From UBA11475 sp045593005 (lineage in GTDB: Bacteria; Bacillota; Clostridia; Christensenellales; Borkfalkiaceae): 9,828 bases of DNA. The notes under the pieces are model-generated. The model was given only the letters and a program-made list of their open reading frames with translations, was not told the DNA's origin and did not search any database. Each line of letters opens with the position of its first letter. The first letter of the stretch is position 1. The DNA lies in contig JAZNVV010000015.1 of NCBI GenBank assembly GCA_045593005.1, forward strand, positions 1-9,828, read 5' to 3'. Shown piece after piece: positions 1 through 5,862 of the stretch. The translations under genes were made by a program, and so were the position numbers.

Positions 1-51
1 ACTAATTAAAATAACTTGCTCAATTTTATTTTGTGGAATAAATTGCCGTTT

Positions 52-85
52 GGCACGGTTTCGCAATACCGTTGCCCGTCTTTTT
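52..85 (+). terminator. Weak candidate intrinsic terminator of an upstream gene
   Basis: GGCACGGT (52-59) can pair with ACCGTTGCC (68-76) if one T is bulged, around an 8-nt loop, and a short T-run follows at 81-85. Bases 77-80 separate stem and T-run, and TGCC/GGCA (44-47 with 52-55) is a competing hairpin, so this is weak. It would end a transcript entering from the left. No coding fragment is recognisable in bases 1-110. Confidence 0.35.
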
Positions 86-110
86 AGGCTAAAAATACTA
101 AAATTGACAC

Positions 111-139
111 TTGATTATTCCTTTTAATTGTGATAAAAT
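111..139 (+). promoter_or_regulatory. Promoter of ogg (extended -10)
   Basis: TTGATT (111-116), a 17-bp spacer and TAAAAT (134-139) preceded by TG at 131-132 form a sigma-A type promoter with an extended -10. The expected start point, about 7 nt after the -10, is base 146, which is the A of the ogg ATG. The nearby TTGACA (104-109) is a better -35 by sequence but lies 24 bp from the -10, too far to pair with it. Confidence 0.6.
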
Positions 140-145
140 AAGCGT

Positions 146-991
146 ATGGTTATTAAATTCGACGGAGAATATTTTTCAGTTAAAGATACGTTAGAATGTG
201 GTCAAACTTTTAGGTTTATTCCATTATCCGACGGCAAATATAAAGTTTTTACAAAAGACAAGTGCGCGATTTGCTATAACGAGGGCGATTACGCTTTTAT
301 TGAGTGTAACGACAGCGACGACGACTATTTTTTTAATTACTTCGACTTAAATAGAGATTACTCGCAAATTTCGGCAAGCGCTTTAAGTGAAAATTTGCCT
401 ATTTTAACGCAGGCTGTCAATCTTGGCAAGGGGATACGCATCTTAAATCAAGATAAAGAAGAAATGTTATTTTCCTTTATAATTTCGCAAAATAATAATA
501 TCCCACGCATTAAAAAGATAATTAACGCCCTTTGCGATAGCCTTGGTGAAACTAAAACTTATGGCGAAAAAAGTTACAAAGCCTTTCCGACGGCAAAATC
601 GTTATCGGATAGGGACTTAAACTTTTATTCGGCGTTGGGGCTTGGATATAGGGCAAGTTATATTTTAGATACTGCAAAACTTTTATCGGACGGTTTAGCG
701 TTATCTGAATTTGAAAGCTTATCTACGGCAGAACTTAAAAAACGCTTGCTTTCTATACGTGGTATAGGACCAAAGGTTGCCGACTGCATTGCGCTTTTTG
801 GTTTTCACAGAACGGACAGTTTTCCGGTTGACACGTGGATAGAAAAACTTTACAGAGAAGATTTTAATGGAAAAATAACCGACCGTAATAAAATTACAAA
901 ATTTTTTACCGATAAATTTAAGGAAAATTCGGGCTACGTGCAACAATATTTGTTTCACTATAAAAGAAATTTACAATCACAGCAAAAATAA
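146..991 (+). CDS. ogg: 8-oxoguanine DNA glycosylase (OGG1 / HhH-GPD family)
   Basis: This base-excision repair enzyme removes oxidised guanine from DNA and should also have AP-lyase activity. The helix-hairpin-helix lies near residues 200-216 (IRGIGPKVADCIALF). It carries the lysine (K210) that matches the Schiff-base lysine of OGG1. The Asp of the GPD motif is D229 (FPVDTW). The N-terminal part contains the ECGQTFRF segment typical of clostridial OGG proteins (residues 17-24), and QNNNIPRI (115-122) fits the glycosylase core. At 281 aa the length is normal. The ATG at 146 fits the family N-terminus, but no Shine-Dalgarno sequence precedes it and the predicted transcript start coincides with it, so the mRNA may be leaderless. 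It is a single-gene unit with its own promoter; no clear terminator follows. Confidence 0.9.
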   Translation: MVIKFDGEYFSVKDTLECGQTFRFIPLSDGKYKVFTKDKCAICYNEGDYAFIECNDSDDDYFFNYFDLNRDYSQISASALSENLPILTQAVNLGKGIRILNQDKEEMLFSFIISQNNNIPRIKKIINALCDSLGETKTYGEKSYKAFPTAKSLSDRDLNFYSALGLGYRASYILDTAKLLSDGLALSEFESLSTAELKKRLLSIRGIGPKVADCIALFGFHRTDSFPVDTWIEKLYREDFNGKITDRNKITKFFTDKFKENSGYVQQYLFHYKRNLQSQQK

Positions 992-1012
992 ATTAAAAAC
1001 TTTAAAAAAGTT

Positions 1013-1041
1013 TTGCAAAAGTGGTAACTTTATGTTACAAT
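1013..1041 (+). promoter_or_regulatory. Strong promoter of the scaffold-GGGtGRT operon
   Basis: TTGCAA (1013-1018), a 17-bp spacer and TACAAT (1036-1041) with an upstream TG (1033-1034) form a near-ideal extended -10 promoter, start point near 1048. A perfect inverted repeat, GTAAC-tttat-GTTAC (1024-1038), lies across the spacer and -10 and could bind a regulator. The leader of about 69 nt contains a 6-bp hairpin, AAATGC/GCATTT (1059-1076), before the GGAGGG ribosome binding site at 1102-1107. Confidence 0.75.
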
Positions 1042-1116
1042 TAAAAAGATATTAACGTAAATGCTTTATTGCATTTGCTATAAACTTAAAAAAATATTTA
1101 TGGAGGGCATATTTTT

Positions 1117-1809
1117 ATGCAATATTCAACAGAAGTAAAAGAAATGTGCACGGTAAAAAAAGGTCCTAACCACGGTCCTGCTCCTATTCCAGAAGAAGCA
1201 AAGTGGGTACAGGCTAAACAAATTTCCGACATTTCAGGTCTTACGCACGGCGTAGGCTGGTGTGCACCACAACAGGGCGCTTGCAAACTCACGCTCAACG
1301 TTAAAGAAGGTATTATTGAAGAAGCACTTGTTGAAACTATCGGTTGCTCTGGTATGACGCACTCTGCTGCTATGGCTGCTGAAATTTTAACAGGTAAAAC
1401 AATTTTAGAAGCATTAAATACCGACCTTGTTTGCGACGCTATCAATACGGCTATGAGAGAACTTTTCTTACAAATCGTTTACGGCCGTACGCAGTCAGCT
1501 TTCTCTGAAGACGGTTTACAAATCGGCGCTGGTCTTGAAGATTTAGGCAAAGGTTTACGTTCACAAGTTGGCACAATGTATTCAACAAGAGTTAAAGGTC
1601 CAAGATATCTTGAAATGGCTGAAGGCTACGTTACAAAACTTGCTCTTGACGCTGACGACCAAATTATCGGTTACTCATTCGTTTCTCTTGGCAAGATGAC
1701 TGACTTCATCAAAAAGGGTATGACACCTAACGAAGCTTATGAAAAGGCTTCTGGCAAGTATGGCAGATTCGACAACGCTGCTAAATACATTGACCCAAGA
1801 AAGGAATAA
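1117..1809 (+). CDS. NifU/IscU-like iron-sulfur cluster assembly scaffold protein
   Basis: The first 120 or so residues resemble the IscU/NifU N-terminal scaffold on which Fe-S clusters are built. Three cysteines sit in the expected order: C56 in GACKL (compare ACGDVMKL of IscU), C77 in GCSGMTHSAAMAAEILTGKT (compare GCGSAIASS...GKTVEEA), and C106, which may be the third ligand. C11 and C49 are extra. At 230 aa it is longer than IscU, with about 100 C-terminal residues (roughly 130-230) of unassigned function. The ATG is supported by GGAGGG at 9 nt spacing. The gene lies 17 nt upstream of the GGGtGRT gene with a strong RBS between, so the two are co-transcribed. I know this pairing from clostridial genomes, but the cellular role of the pair is not established. 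A smooth codon bias and strong control signals suggest high expression. Confidence 0.82.
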   Translation: MQYSTEVKEMCTVKKGPNHGPAPIPEEAKWVQAKQISDISGLTHGVGWCAPQQGACKLTLNVKEGIIEEALVETIGCSGMTHSAAMAAEILTGKTILEALNTDLVCDAINTAMRELFLQIVYGRTQSAFSEDGLQIGAGLEDLGKGLRSQVGTMYSTRVKGPRYLEMAEGYVTKLALDADDQIIGYSFVSLGKMTDFIKKGMTPNEAYEKASGKYGRFDNAAKYIDPRKE

Positions 1810-1826
1810 TAAGGAGGACGTTAATT

Positions 1827-2828
1827 ATGGCATTATTTGAAAGTTATGAAAGAAGAATAGACAAAATCAACGCTACTCTTTCCGAATACGGCATTAAAGA
1901 TTTAGAAGAATGTAAAAAGATTTGTTTAGATAAAGGTATCGACGTTGAATCTATCGTTAAAGGTATTCAGCCTATCGCGTTTGAAAACGCTGTTTGGGCT
2001 TACACAGTTGGTACGGCTATCGCTATTAAGACAGGTTGCGTAAAGGCTAAAGACGCTGCTAAAATGATCGGTGTCGGCTTACAGTCTTTCTGCGTTCCTG
2101 GTTCTGTTGCTGAACAAAGAAAGGTTGGTTTAGGACACGGTAACCTTGCTTCAATGCTTTTATCAGAAGAAACAAAATGTTTCTGTTTCTTGGCTGGCCA
2201 CGAATCTTTCGCTGCTGCTGAAGGCGCTATCGGTATTGCATTAAAGGCTAACAAGGTTAGAAAAGAACCTTTAAGAGTTGTTCTTAACGGTTTAGGTAAA
2301 GACGCTGCGTTCATTATTTCAAGAATTAACGGCTTTACTTACGTTCAAACTGATTACGATTACTATACAGGCAAACTCACCGTTGTTAAGGAAACACCTT
2401 ATTCTGACGGCGAAAGAGCAAAGATTAAGTGCTACGGTGCTAACGACGTTTCAGAAGGCGTTGCTATTATGCAACACGAAAACGTTGGCGTTTCTATCAC
2501 GGGTAACTCTACTAACCCAACACGTTTCCAACATCCAGTTGCTGGTACGTACAAAAAATGGGCTATCGATAACGAGGTAGAATATTTCTCTGTTGCATCT
2601 GGTGGTGGTACAGGTAGAACTCTTCACCCAGACAATATGGCTGCTGGTCCTGCATCTTACGGCTTTACTGATACTCTTGGTCGTATGCACTCTGACGCAC
2701 AATTTGCTGGTTCAAGTTCAGTTCCTGCTCACGTTGAAATGATGGGCTTAATCGGTGCTGGTAACAACCCTATGGTTGGTATGAGCGTTGCTTGTGCAGT
2801 TTCTGTTGAAGAAGCAATGAATAAATAA
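1827..2828 (+). CDS. GGGtGRT protein (family named after its motif)
   Basis: The product is a 333-aa glycine-rich protein with the signature GGGTGRT at residues 259-265, followed by LHPDN. No signal peptide or membrane segment is apparent, so it is probably cytoplasmic. It has eight cysteines (29, 33, 71, 89, 118, 120, 202, 323), including a CxxxC and a CxC pair. The family is recognisable but its biochemical function is unknown to me. The start is fixed by AAGGAGG (1811-1817) 9 nt before the ATG. Co-transcription with a NifU-like scaffold suggests that the protein receives, carries or helps insert an Fe-S cluster; this is inference. The transcript continues through a structured region to the terminator at 3004-3032. 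Confidence 0.85.
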   Translation: MALFESYERRIDKINATLSEYGIKDLEECKKICLDKGIDVESIVKGIQPIAFENAVWAYTVGTAIAIKTGCVKAKDAAKMIGVGLQSFCVPGSVAEQRKVGLGHGNLASMLLSEETKCFCFLAGHESFAAAEGAIGIALKANKVRKEPLRVVLNGLGKDAAFIISRINGFTYVQTDYDYYTGKLTVVKETPYSDGERAKIKCYGANDVSEGVAIMQHENVGVSITGNSTNPTRFQHPVAGTYKKWAIDNEVEYFSVASGGGTGRTLHPDNMAAGPASYGFTDTLGRMHSDAQFAGSSSVPAHVEMMGLIGAGNNPMVGMSVACAVSVEEAMNK

Positions 2829-2836
2829 GTGATTAT

Positions 2837-2979
2837 AAACTTCGTGTGAGGTCGTTTACTGACTGCGTTGTGGACTTCGATGACCAGACGGTCTATCTCA
2901 TCCCACGCCTTGTCGAGCCTACTCACACTTGTTTCTAACCCCTTATTAAATTTTTTTGCGAGCCTTGTCTTGCTTGCAA
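2837..2979 (+). ncRNA. Candidate structured RNA in the 3' UTR of the GGGtGRT operon
   Basis: This gene-free stretch is GC-rich for the window (47 of 90 bases in 2841-2930). It folds by hand into a long rod: AAAC/GTTT (2837-2840 with 2931-2934), GTGTGA/TCACAC (2844-2849 with 2923-2928), GGTCG/CGAgCC (2850-2854 with 2914-2919), GCGTtGtGG/CCCACGC (2865-2873 with 2902-2908) and GATGACC/GGTCtATC (2879-2885 with 2890-2897), closed by an AGAC loop. A second hairpin, TTGCGAGC/GCTTGCAA (2956-2963 with 2972-2979, one G-U pair), follows, then the terminator. No internal promoter is convincing, so it is probably a 3'-UTR element or a processed small RNA. I recognise no known RNA family. The - strand reading of 2830-2989 is discussed under findings. 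Confidence 0.42.
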
Positions 2980-3003
2980 TAAAACCCAATTAAATAAAAA
3001 GAT

Positions 3004-3032
3004 AAAAGGAAGTGTTTGCACTTCCTTTTTTT
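3004..3032 (+). terminator. Strong intrinsic terminator of the scaffold-GGGtGRT operon
   Basis: AAAAGGAAGTG (3004-3014) pairs perfectly with CACTTCCTTTT (3019-3029) around a TTTG loop, and the T-run continues to 3032. It ends the transcript that starts near 1048. Confidence 0.88.
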
Positions 3033-3217
3033 ATGTTAAAAATTTTATTTTACTTTGTTAGTTATTTCAAAGACATGATTTTTATAAAAATGGTTTTGGT
3101 AGCATTTTAGATGCAACGGTAGTGTGAAAGTCGACCATTATTCAAAAAAAAGGGTAAAACAGTTGTTCTTAAATATTTAAAATAACTTATAATTATATAA
3201 AATCAAACCATAAATAC
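3033..3217. other. AT-rich intergenic region with a small nested inverted repeat
   Basis: No gene is seen here. AATGGT (3089-3094) and ACCATT (3134-3139) form a perfect inverted repeat that encloses a second one, GCAT/ATGC (3102-3105 with 3111-3114). The stretch lies upstream of the tyrS promoter. There is no T-box sequence (no GGGTGGTACCGCG-like element), although clostridial tyrS genes often have one. Confidence 0.3.
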
Positions 3218-3246
3218 TTGAAAAACCTTTTTTTATGTGTTACAAT
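3218..3246 (+). promoter_or_regulatory. Promoter of tyrS
   Basis: TTGAAA (3218-3223), a 17-bp spacer and TACAAT (3241-3246) with TG at 3238-3239 form an extended -10 promoter. Its TGTTACAAT core is identical to that of the promoter at 1013-1041. The start point should be near 3253, giving a short leader of about 28 nt with no room for a riboswitch. Confidence 0.75.
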
Positions 3247-3280
3247 TATTCAACAGTAAAAAATAGATAAAGGCAGAAAA

Positions 3281-4489
3281 ATGGAAAAGAAAAACGTTTA
3301 CGACGTATTGAAAGAACGTGGTTTTATTAAGCAAACAATTTATGATGAAGATTTATACAAAACACTTGGCGAAAAGTCTGTTAAATTTTACGTAGGCTTT
3401 GACCCAACTGCTGACAGTTTACATATCGGTCATTATATTCCTATTATGGCAATGGCGTGGATGCAACGCTACGGTCATACACCTATCGCGCTTTTTGGTG
3501 GTGGTACGGGTATGATAGGCGACCCTTCTGGTAGAAGTGATATGCGTCAAATGATGACGAAGGAAACTATTGCGCATAATATCGACTGCTTTAAAAAGCA
3601 AATGTCGCGCTTTATTTCTTTTGAAGGTGAAAACGCTGCAATCGGTTGCAATAACGCAGACTGGTTGTTAAACCTTAACTACGTAGATTTTTTACGTGAT
3701 ATCGGTGCGCATTTTTCAGTAAATAAAATGCTTACGGCAGAGTGCTTTAAGCAAAGAATGGAAAAGGGCTTAACCTTTTTAGAATTCAACTATATGCTTA
3801 TGCAAGGTTATGACTTTTTATATTTAAACCAAAAGTATGACTGCATATTACAGGTTGGTGGGGACGATCAATGGTCAAATATGCTTGCCGGCGTTGACCT
3901 TATTCGTCGTAAAGAACAGACTTCAGCGTTTTGTTTAACTTGCACGCTTTTATTGAATAGCGAAGGCAAGAAGATGGGCAAAACTCAAAAAGGCGCTTTA
4001 TGGCTTGACGAAAACAAGTGTTCCGTTTACGATTTCTATCAGTATTTCAGAAACGTTGAAGACGTTAAAGTTGCCGAATGTATGCGTCTTTTAACCTTTA
4101 TGGATATGGCAGAAATTGAAGAACTTACCCGTTACAACGACGAAAGAATGAACGTTGCAAAAGAACGTCTTGCGTTTGAAGTAACTAAACTTGTTCATGG
4201 TGAAGAAAAGGCTTTAGAGGCGCAAAAGCAAGTAAAAGCAGCGTTTGGTGGCAACGTAGAAGATATGCAAGCTGTTGAAGTTGCAGTAGGTTCGTCAGTT
4301 GCAGATATATTAGTGGCAGTAGGCTTTGCAAAATCAAAGAGCGACGCCCGTCGTTTAATTGAAAGTGGCGCTGTTTCAGTAAATGAAACAAAGATTGCAG
4401 GCGCATTTGCAGGTGTGCCAGAAGAAGTTGGTAACGAATTTGTACTTCATAAAGGCAAAAAGAACCATATAAAAATCATATTAAAATAA
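3281..4489 (+). CDS. tyrS: Tyrosyl-tRNA synthetase
   Basis: TyrRS charges tRNA-Tyr with tyrosine using ATP. The class I Rossmann core shows the HIGH motif (residues 48-51) after FDPTADSL, GGDDQWSN (193-200) and a KMSKS-type loop, KMGKT (231-235). An S4-like RNA-binding domain occupies about residues 338-402 (ADILVAVGFAKSKSDARRLI). At 402 aa the length is normal for the bacterial TyrS type. The ATG is preceded by a modest site, AAAGG (3269-3273), 7 nt upstream. The gene has its own promoter, and the only terminator after it lies immediately before yigZ, so the yigZ operon may receive read-through from tyrS. Confidence 0.97.
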   Translation: MEKKNVYDVLKERGFIKQTIYDEDLYKTLGEKSVKFYVGFDPTADSLHIGHYIPIMAMAWMQRYGHTPIALFGGGTGMIGDPSGRSDMRQMMTKETIAHNIDCFKKQMSRFISFEGENAAIGCNNADWLLNLNYVDFLRDIGAHFSVNKMLTAECFKQRMEKGLTFLEFNYMLMQGYDFLYLNQKYDCILQVGGDDQWSNMLAGVDLIRRKEQTSAFCLTCTLLLNSEGKKMGKTQKGALWLDENKCSVYDFYQYFRNVEDVKVAECMRLLTFMDMAEIEELTRYNDERMNVAKERLAFEVTKLVHGEEKALEAQKQVKAAFGGNVEDMQAVEVAVGSSVADILVAVGFAKSKSDARRLIESGAVSVNETKIAGAFAGVPEEVGNEFVLHKGKKNHIKIILK

Positions 4490-4531
4490 GGCGCTATCAA
4501 ATAGCCCTATACAACATAATCTATAAAACAA

Positions 4532-4579
4532 GCCGTTTATCGGCATAAACATAAACGGCGGAAAATTCCGTCGTTTTTT
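4532..4579 (+). promoter_or_regulatory. Possible attenuator: competing hairpins before yigZ
   Basis: GCCGTTTAT (4532-4540) pairs perfectly with ATAAACGGC (4551-4559). The second arm overlaps the 5' strand of the terminator stem (4553-4561), so the two hairpins exclude each other, as in an antiterminator/terminator switch. A third option is GCCG/CGGC (4532-4535 with 4541-4544), which would free the terminator. ATAAAC is repeated in tandem at 4545-4556. The signal that would control such a switch is not visible. Confidence 0.45.
4553..4579 (+). terminator. Intrinsic terminator between tyrS and yigZ
   Basis: AAACGGCGG (4553-4561) pairs with CCGTCGTTT (4568-4576), with one G-U pair, around the loop AAAATT; the T-run is 4574-4579. 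It lies 19 nt before the yigZ ATG. It may simply end the tyrS mRNA, or act as the terminator arm of an attenuator for the yigZ-recX-nnr operon. Confidence 0.8.
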
Positions 4580-4598
4580 GTTAAAACCACGAGGTCGT

Positions 4599-5234
4599 AT
4601 GAAGGAAAACTTTCTAACGGTTGTCGGTGAGTTTTCCGAACTTACCGTTATCGAAAAATCAAAATTTATATGTTATCTTAAACACGTCGAGAGCGAGGAC
4701 GAGGCAAAAGACTTTATTTCGGAAATAAAGAAAAAGCATTTTGACGCAACGCATAATTGTTCGGCTTTTATAGCCGACAGCGAAGGCAATATGGCGAGAT
4801 TTTCCGACGATGGCGAACCACAGGGAACGGCAGGTATGCCTATGCTTGAGGCATTAAAAAACAAAGGGGTATTCCAAACGGTAGCCGTCGTTACAAGATA
4901 TTTTGGTGGTATTAAACTTGGCGCAGGTGGTTTAGTTAGGGCGTATAGTGGATGCGTGTCGTCTGCGCTAAACAACGCTGACGTGAGGGAAAAATGCCTT
5001 TGCAAAACAGTCAAAATTTCTTGCGATTATGATAAGTATAGGCTCATTTTGAAGTTGTTTGAAACGGGTTTTTACGGTGAAATAGTAGAGCAAAATTTTG
5101 ACGACGGCGTTTGTGTTAAAGCGCACGTAAAAAGCTTAAAATACGACAAATTTATTAAGGAAATAACTGAAACTTTTTTAGGTAAACAGCGTGTAGAAGT
5201 CCTTTTGGACGATTATCAATTATTAAAGGGGTAA
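4599..5234 (+). CDS. yigZ: YigZ/YvyE protein (IMPACT family)
   Basis: This 211-aa protein belongs to the UPF0029/IMPACT family. The N-terminal domain carries the hallmark SDDGEPQGTAGMPML (residues 69-83) and RYFGGIKLGAGGLVRAY (100-116), and THNCSA is at 51-56. The C-terminal half (about 140-200) matches the DUF1949 ferredoxin-like domain of bacterial members. The molecular function is not firmly known; eukaryotic IMPACT regulates the kinase GCN2, and that should not be transferred here. The reading frame extends 7 codons further upstream, to a TTG inside the terminator T-run, but the family N-terminus and a GAGGT site (4591-4595) favour the ATG at 4599. The RBS spacing is short (3-4 nt). First gene of an operon with recX, 1 nt apart. 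Confidence 0.9.
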   Translation: MKENFLTVVGEFSELTVIEKSKFICYLKHVESEDEAKDFISEIKKKHFDATHNCSAFIADSEGNMARFSDDGEPQGTAGMPMLEALKNKGVFQTVAVVTRYFGGIKLGAGGLVRAYSGCVSSALNNADVREKCLCKTVKISCDYDKYRLILKLFETGFYGEIVEQNFDDGVCVKAHVKSLKYDKFIKEITETFLGKQRVEVLLDDYQLLKG

Positions 5235-5235
5235 A

Positions 5236-5862
5236 ATGGCAAAAATAACCGAAATTTCCGTTCAAAATCGTGATAAAAACAGGGCAAATATCTATCTTGA
5301 CGGCACGTTTTACTGTGGCATTAGGCTTGAAACTGTTTATAATTTTCACCTAAAAGTCGGTATGGACGTTTCACCGGAAGAGATTGAAGAAATTCAGTTT
5401 GACAGCGAAAAATCGCAAGCTTTTGATAAGGCGCTTGGATACGTTTCAAAATCAATGAAGACAAAGCGTCAGGTTAAAGATTATTTAACTTCAAAGGGAT
5501 ATTTGCCGACAATCGTCGATTATTGCACGTCAAAACTTATCGAATATAAATTTGTTGACGACGACGAATATTGCAAATTATACGTTCGCTCCTACAAGAA
5601 AAACAAGGGCGCAAAACTTTTGGAGCAGGAATTGCGCAGTAAAGGCATTGACTTTAATTTAATTGACAAGGCGCTTGACGGCGAATATACTGGTGGAACT
5701 GAAAACGCCCAACGTATTGCCGAAAAATACTTAAAAAACAAAGAAATTAATAAGGAAAATCTTCAAAAAGCGTACAGATATTTACTATCGAAAGGTTTTT
5801 CGTATGAAGAAATAAATTTGGCGCTTAAAGGTTTTAAGGAGGAAGAATGGAACGAATATTAA
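5236..5862 (+). CDS. recX: Regulatory protein RecX
   Basis: RecX binds RecA and limits the growth of RecA filaments, damping recombination and the SOS response; this is known for the family. At 208 aa the length is typical. The family pattern is visible in ALGYVSKSMKTKRQVKDYL (residues 67-85), then FVDDDEYCKLYVRSYKKNKG (106-125) and LLEQELRSKGID (128-139), and a third helical repeat near 176-200 (KAYRYLLSKGFSYEEI). AAAGGGG (5225-5231), inside the end of yigZ, serves as the RBS for the ATG at 5236. The 3' end overlaps nnr by 16 nt, which suggests translational coupling. recA is not in this window. Confidence 0.9.
   Translation: MAKITEISVQNRDKNRANIYLDGTFYCGIRLETVYNFHLKVGMDVSPEEIEEIQFDSEKSQAFDKALGYVSKSMKTKRQVKDYLTSKGYLPTIVDYCTSKLIEYKFVDDDEYCKLYVRSYKKNKGAKLLEQELRSKGIDFNLIDKALDGEYTGGTENAQRIAEKYLKNKEINKENLQKAYRYLLSKGFSYEEINLALKGFKEEEWNEY

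Noticed and set aside
104..139. TTGACA at 104-109 as the -35 of the ogg promoter
   Set aside because: The distance to the TAAAAT box is 24 bp; TTGATT at 111 gives the proper 17 bp.
2000..2314. Long - strand frame within the GGGtGRT gene
   Set aside because: It is a shadow of a confidently identified gene, with no ribosome binding site and no recognisable product. The same applies to - strand frames inside tyrS, yigZ, nnr and the scaffold gene.
3033..3280. T-box riboswitch upstream of tyrS
   Set aside because: No T-box consensus, no terminator-antiterminator pair, and the predicted leader is only about 28 nt.
4578..4598. Upstream TTG start for yigZ adding seven residues
   Set aside because: The TTG lies in the terminator T-run, has no ribosome binding site, and the extra residues do not fit the family N-terminus.
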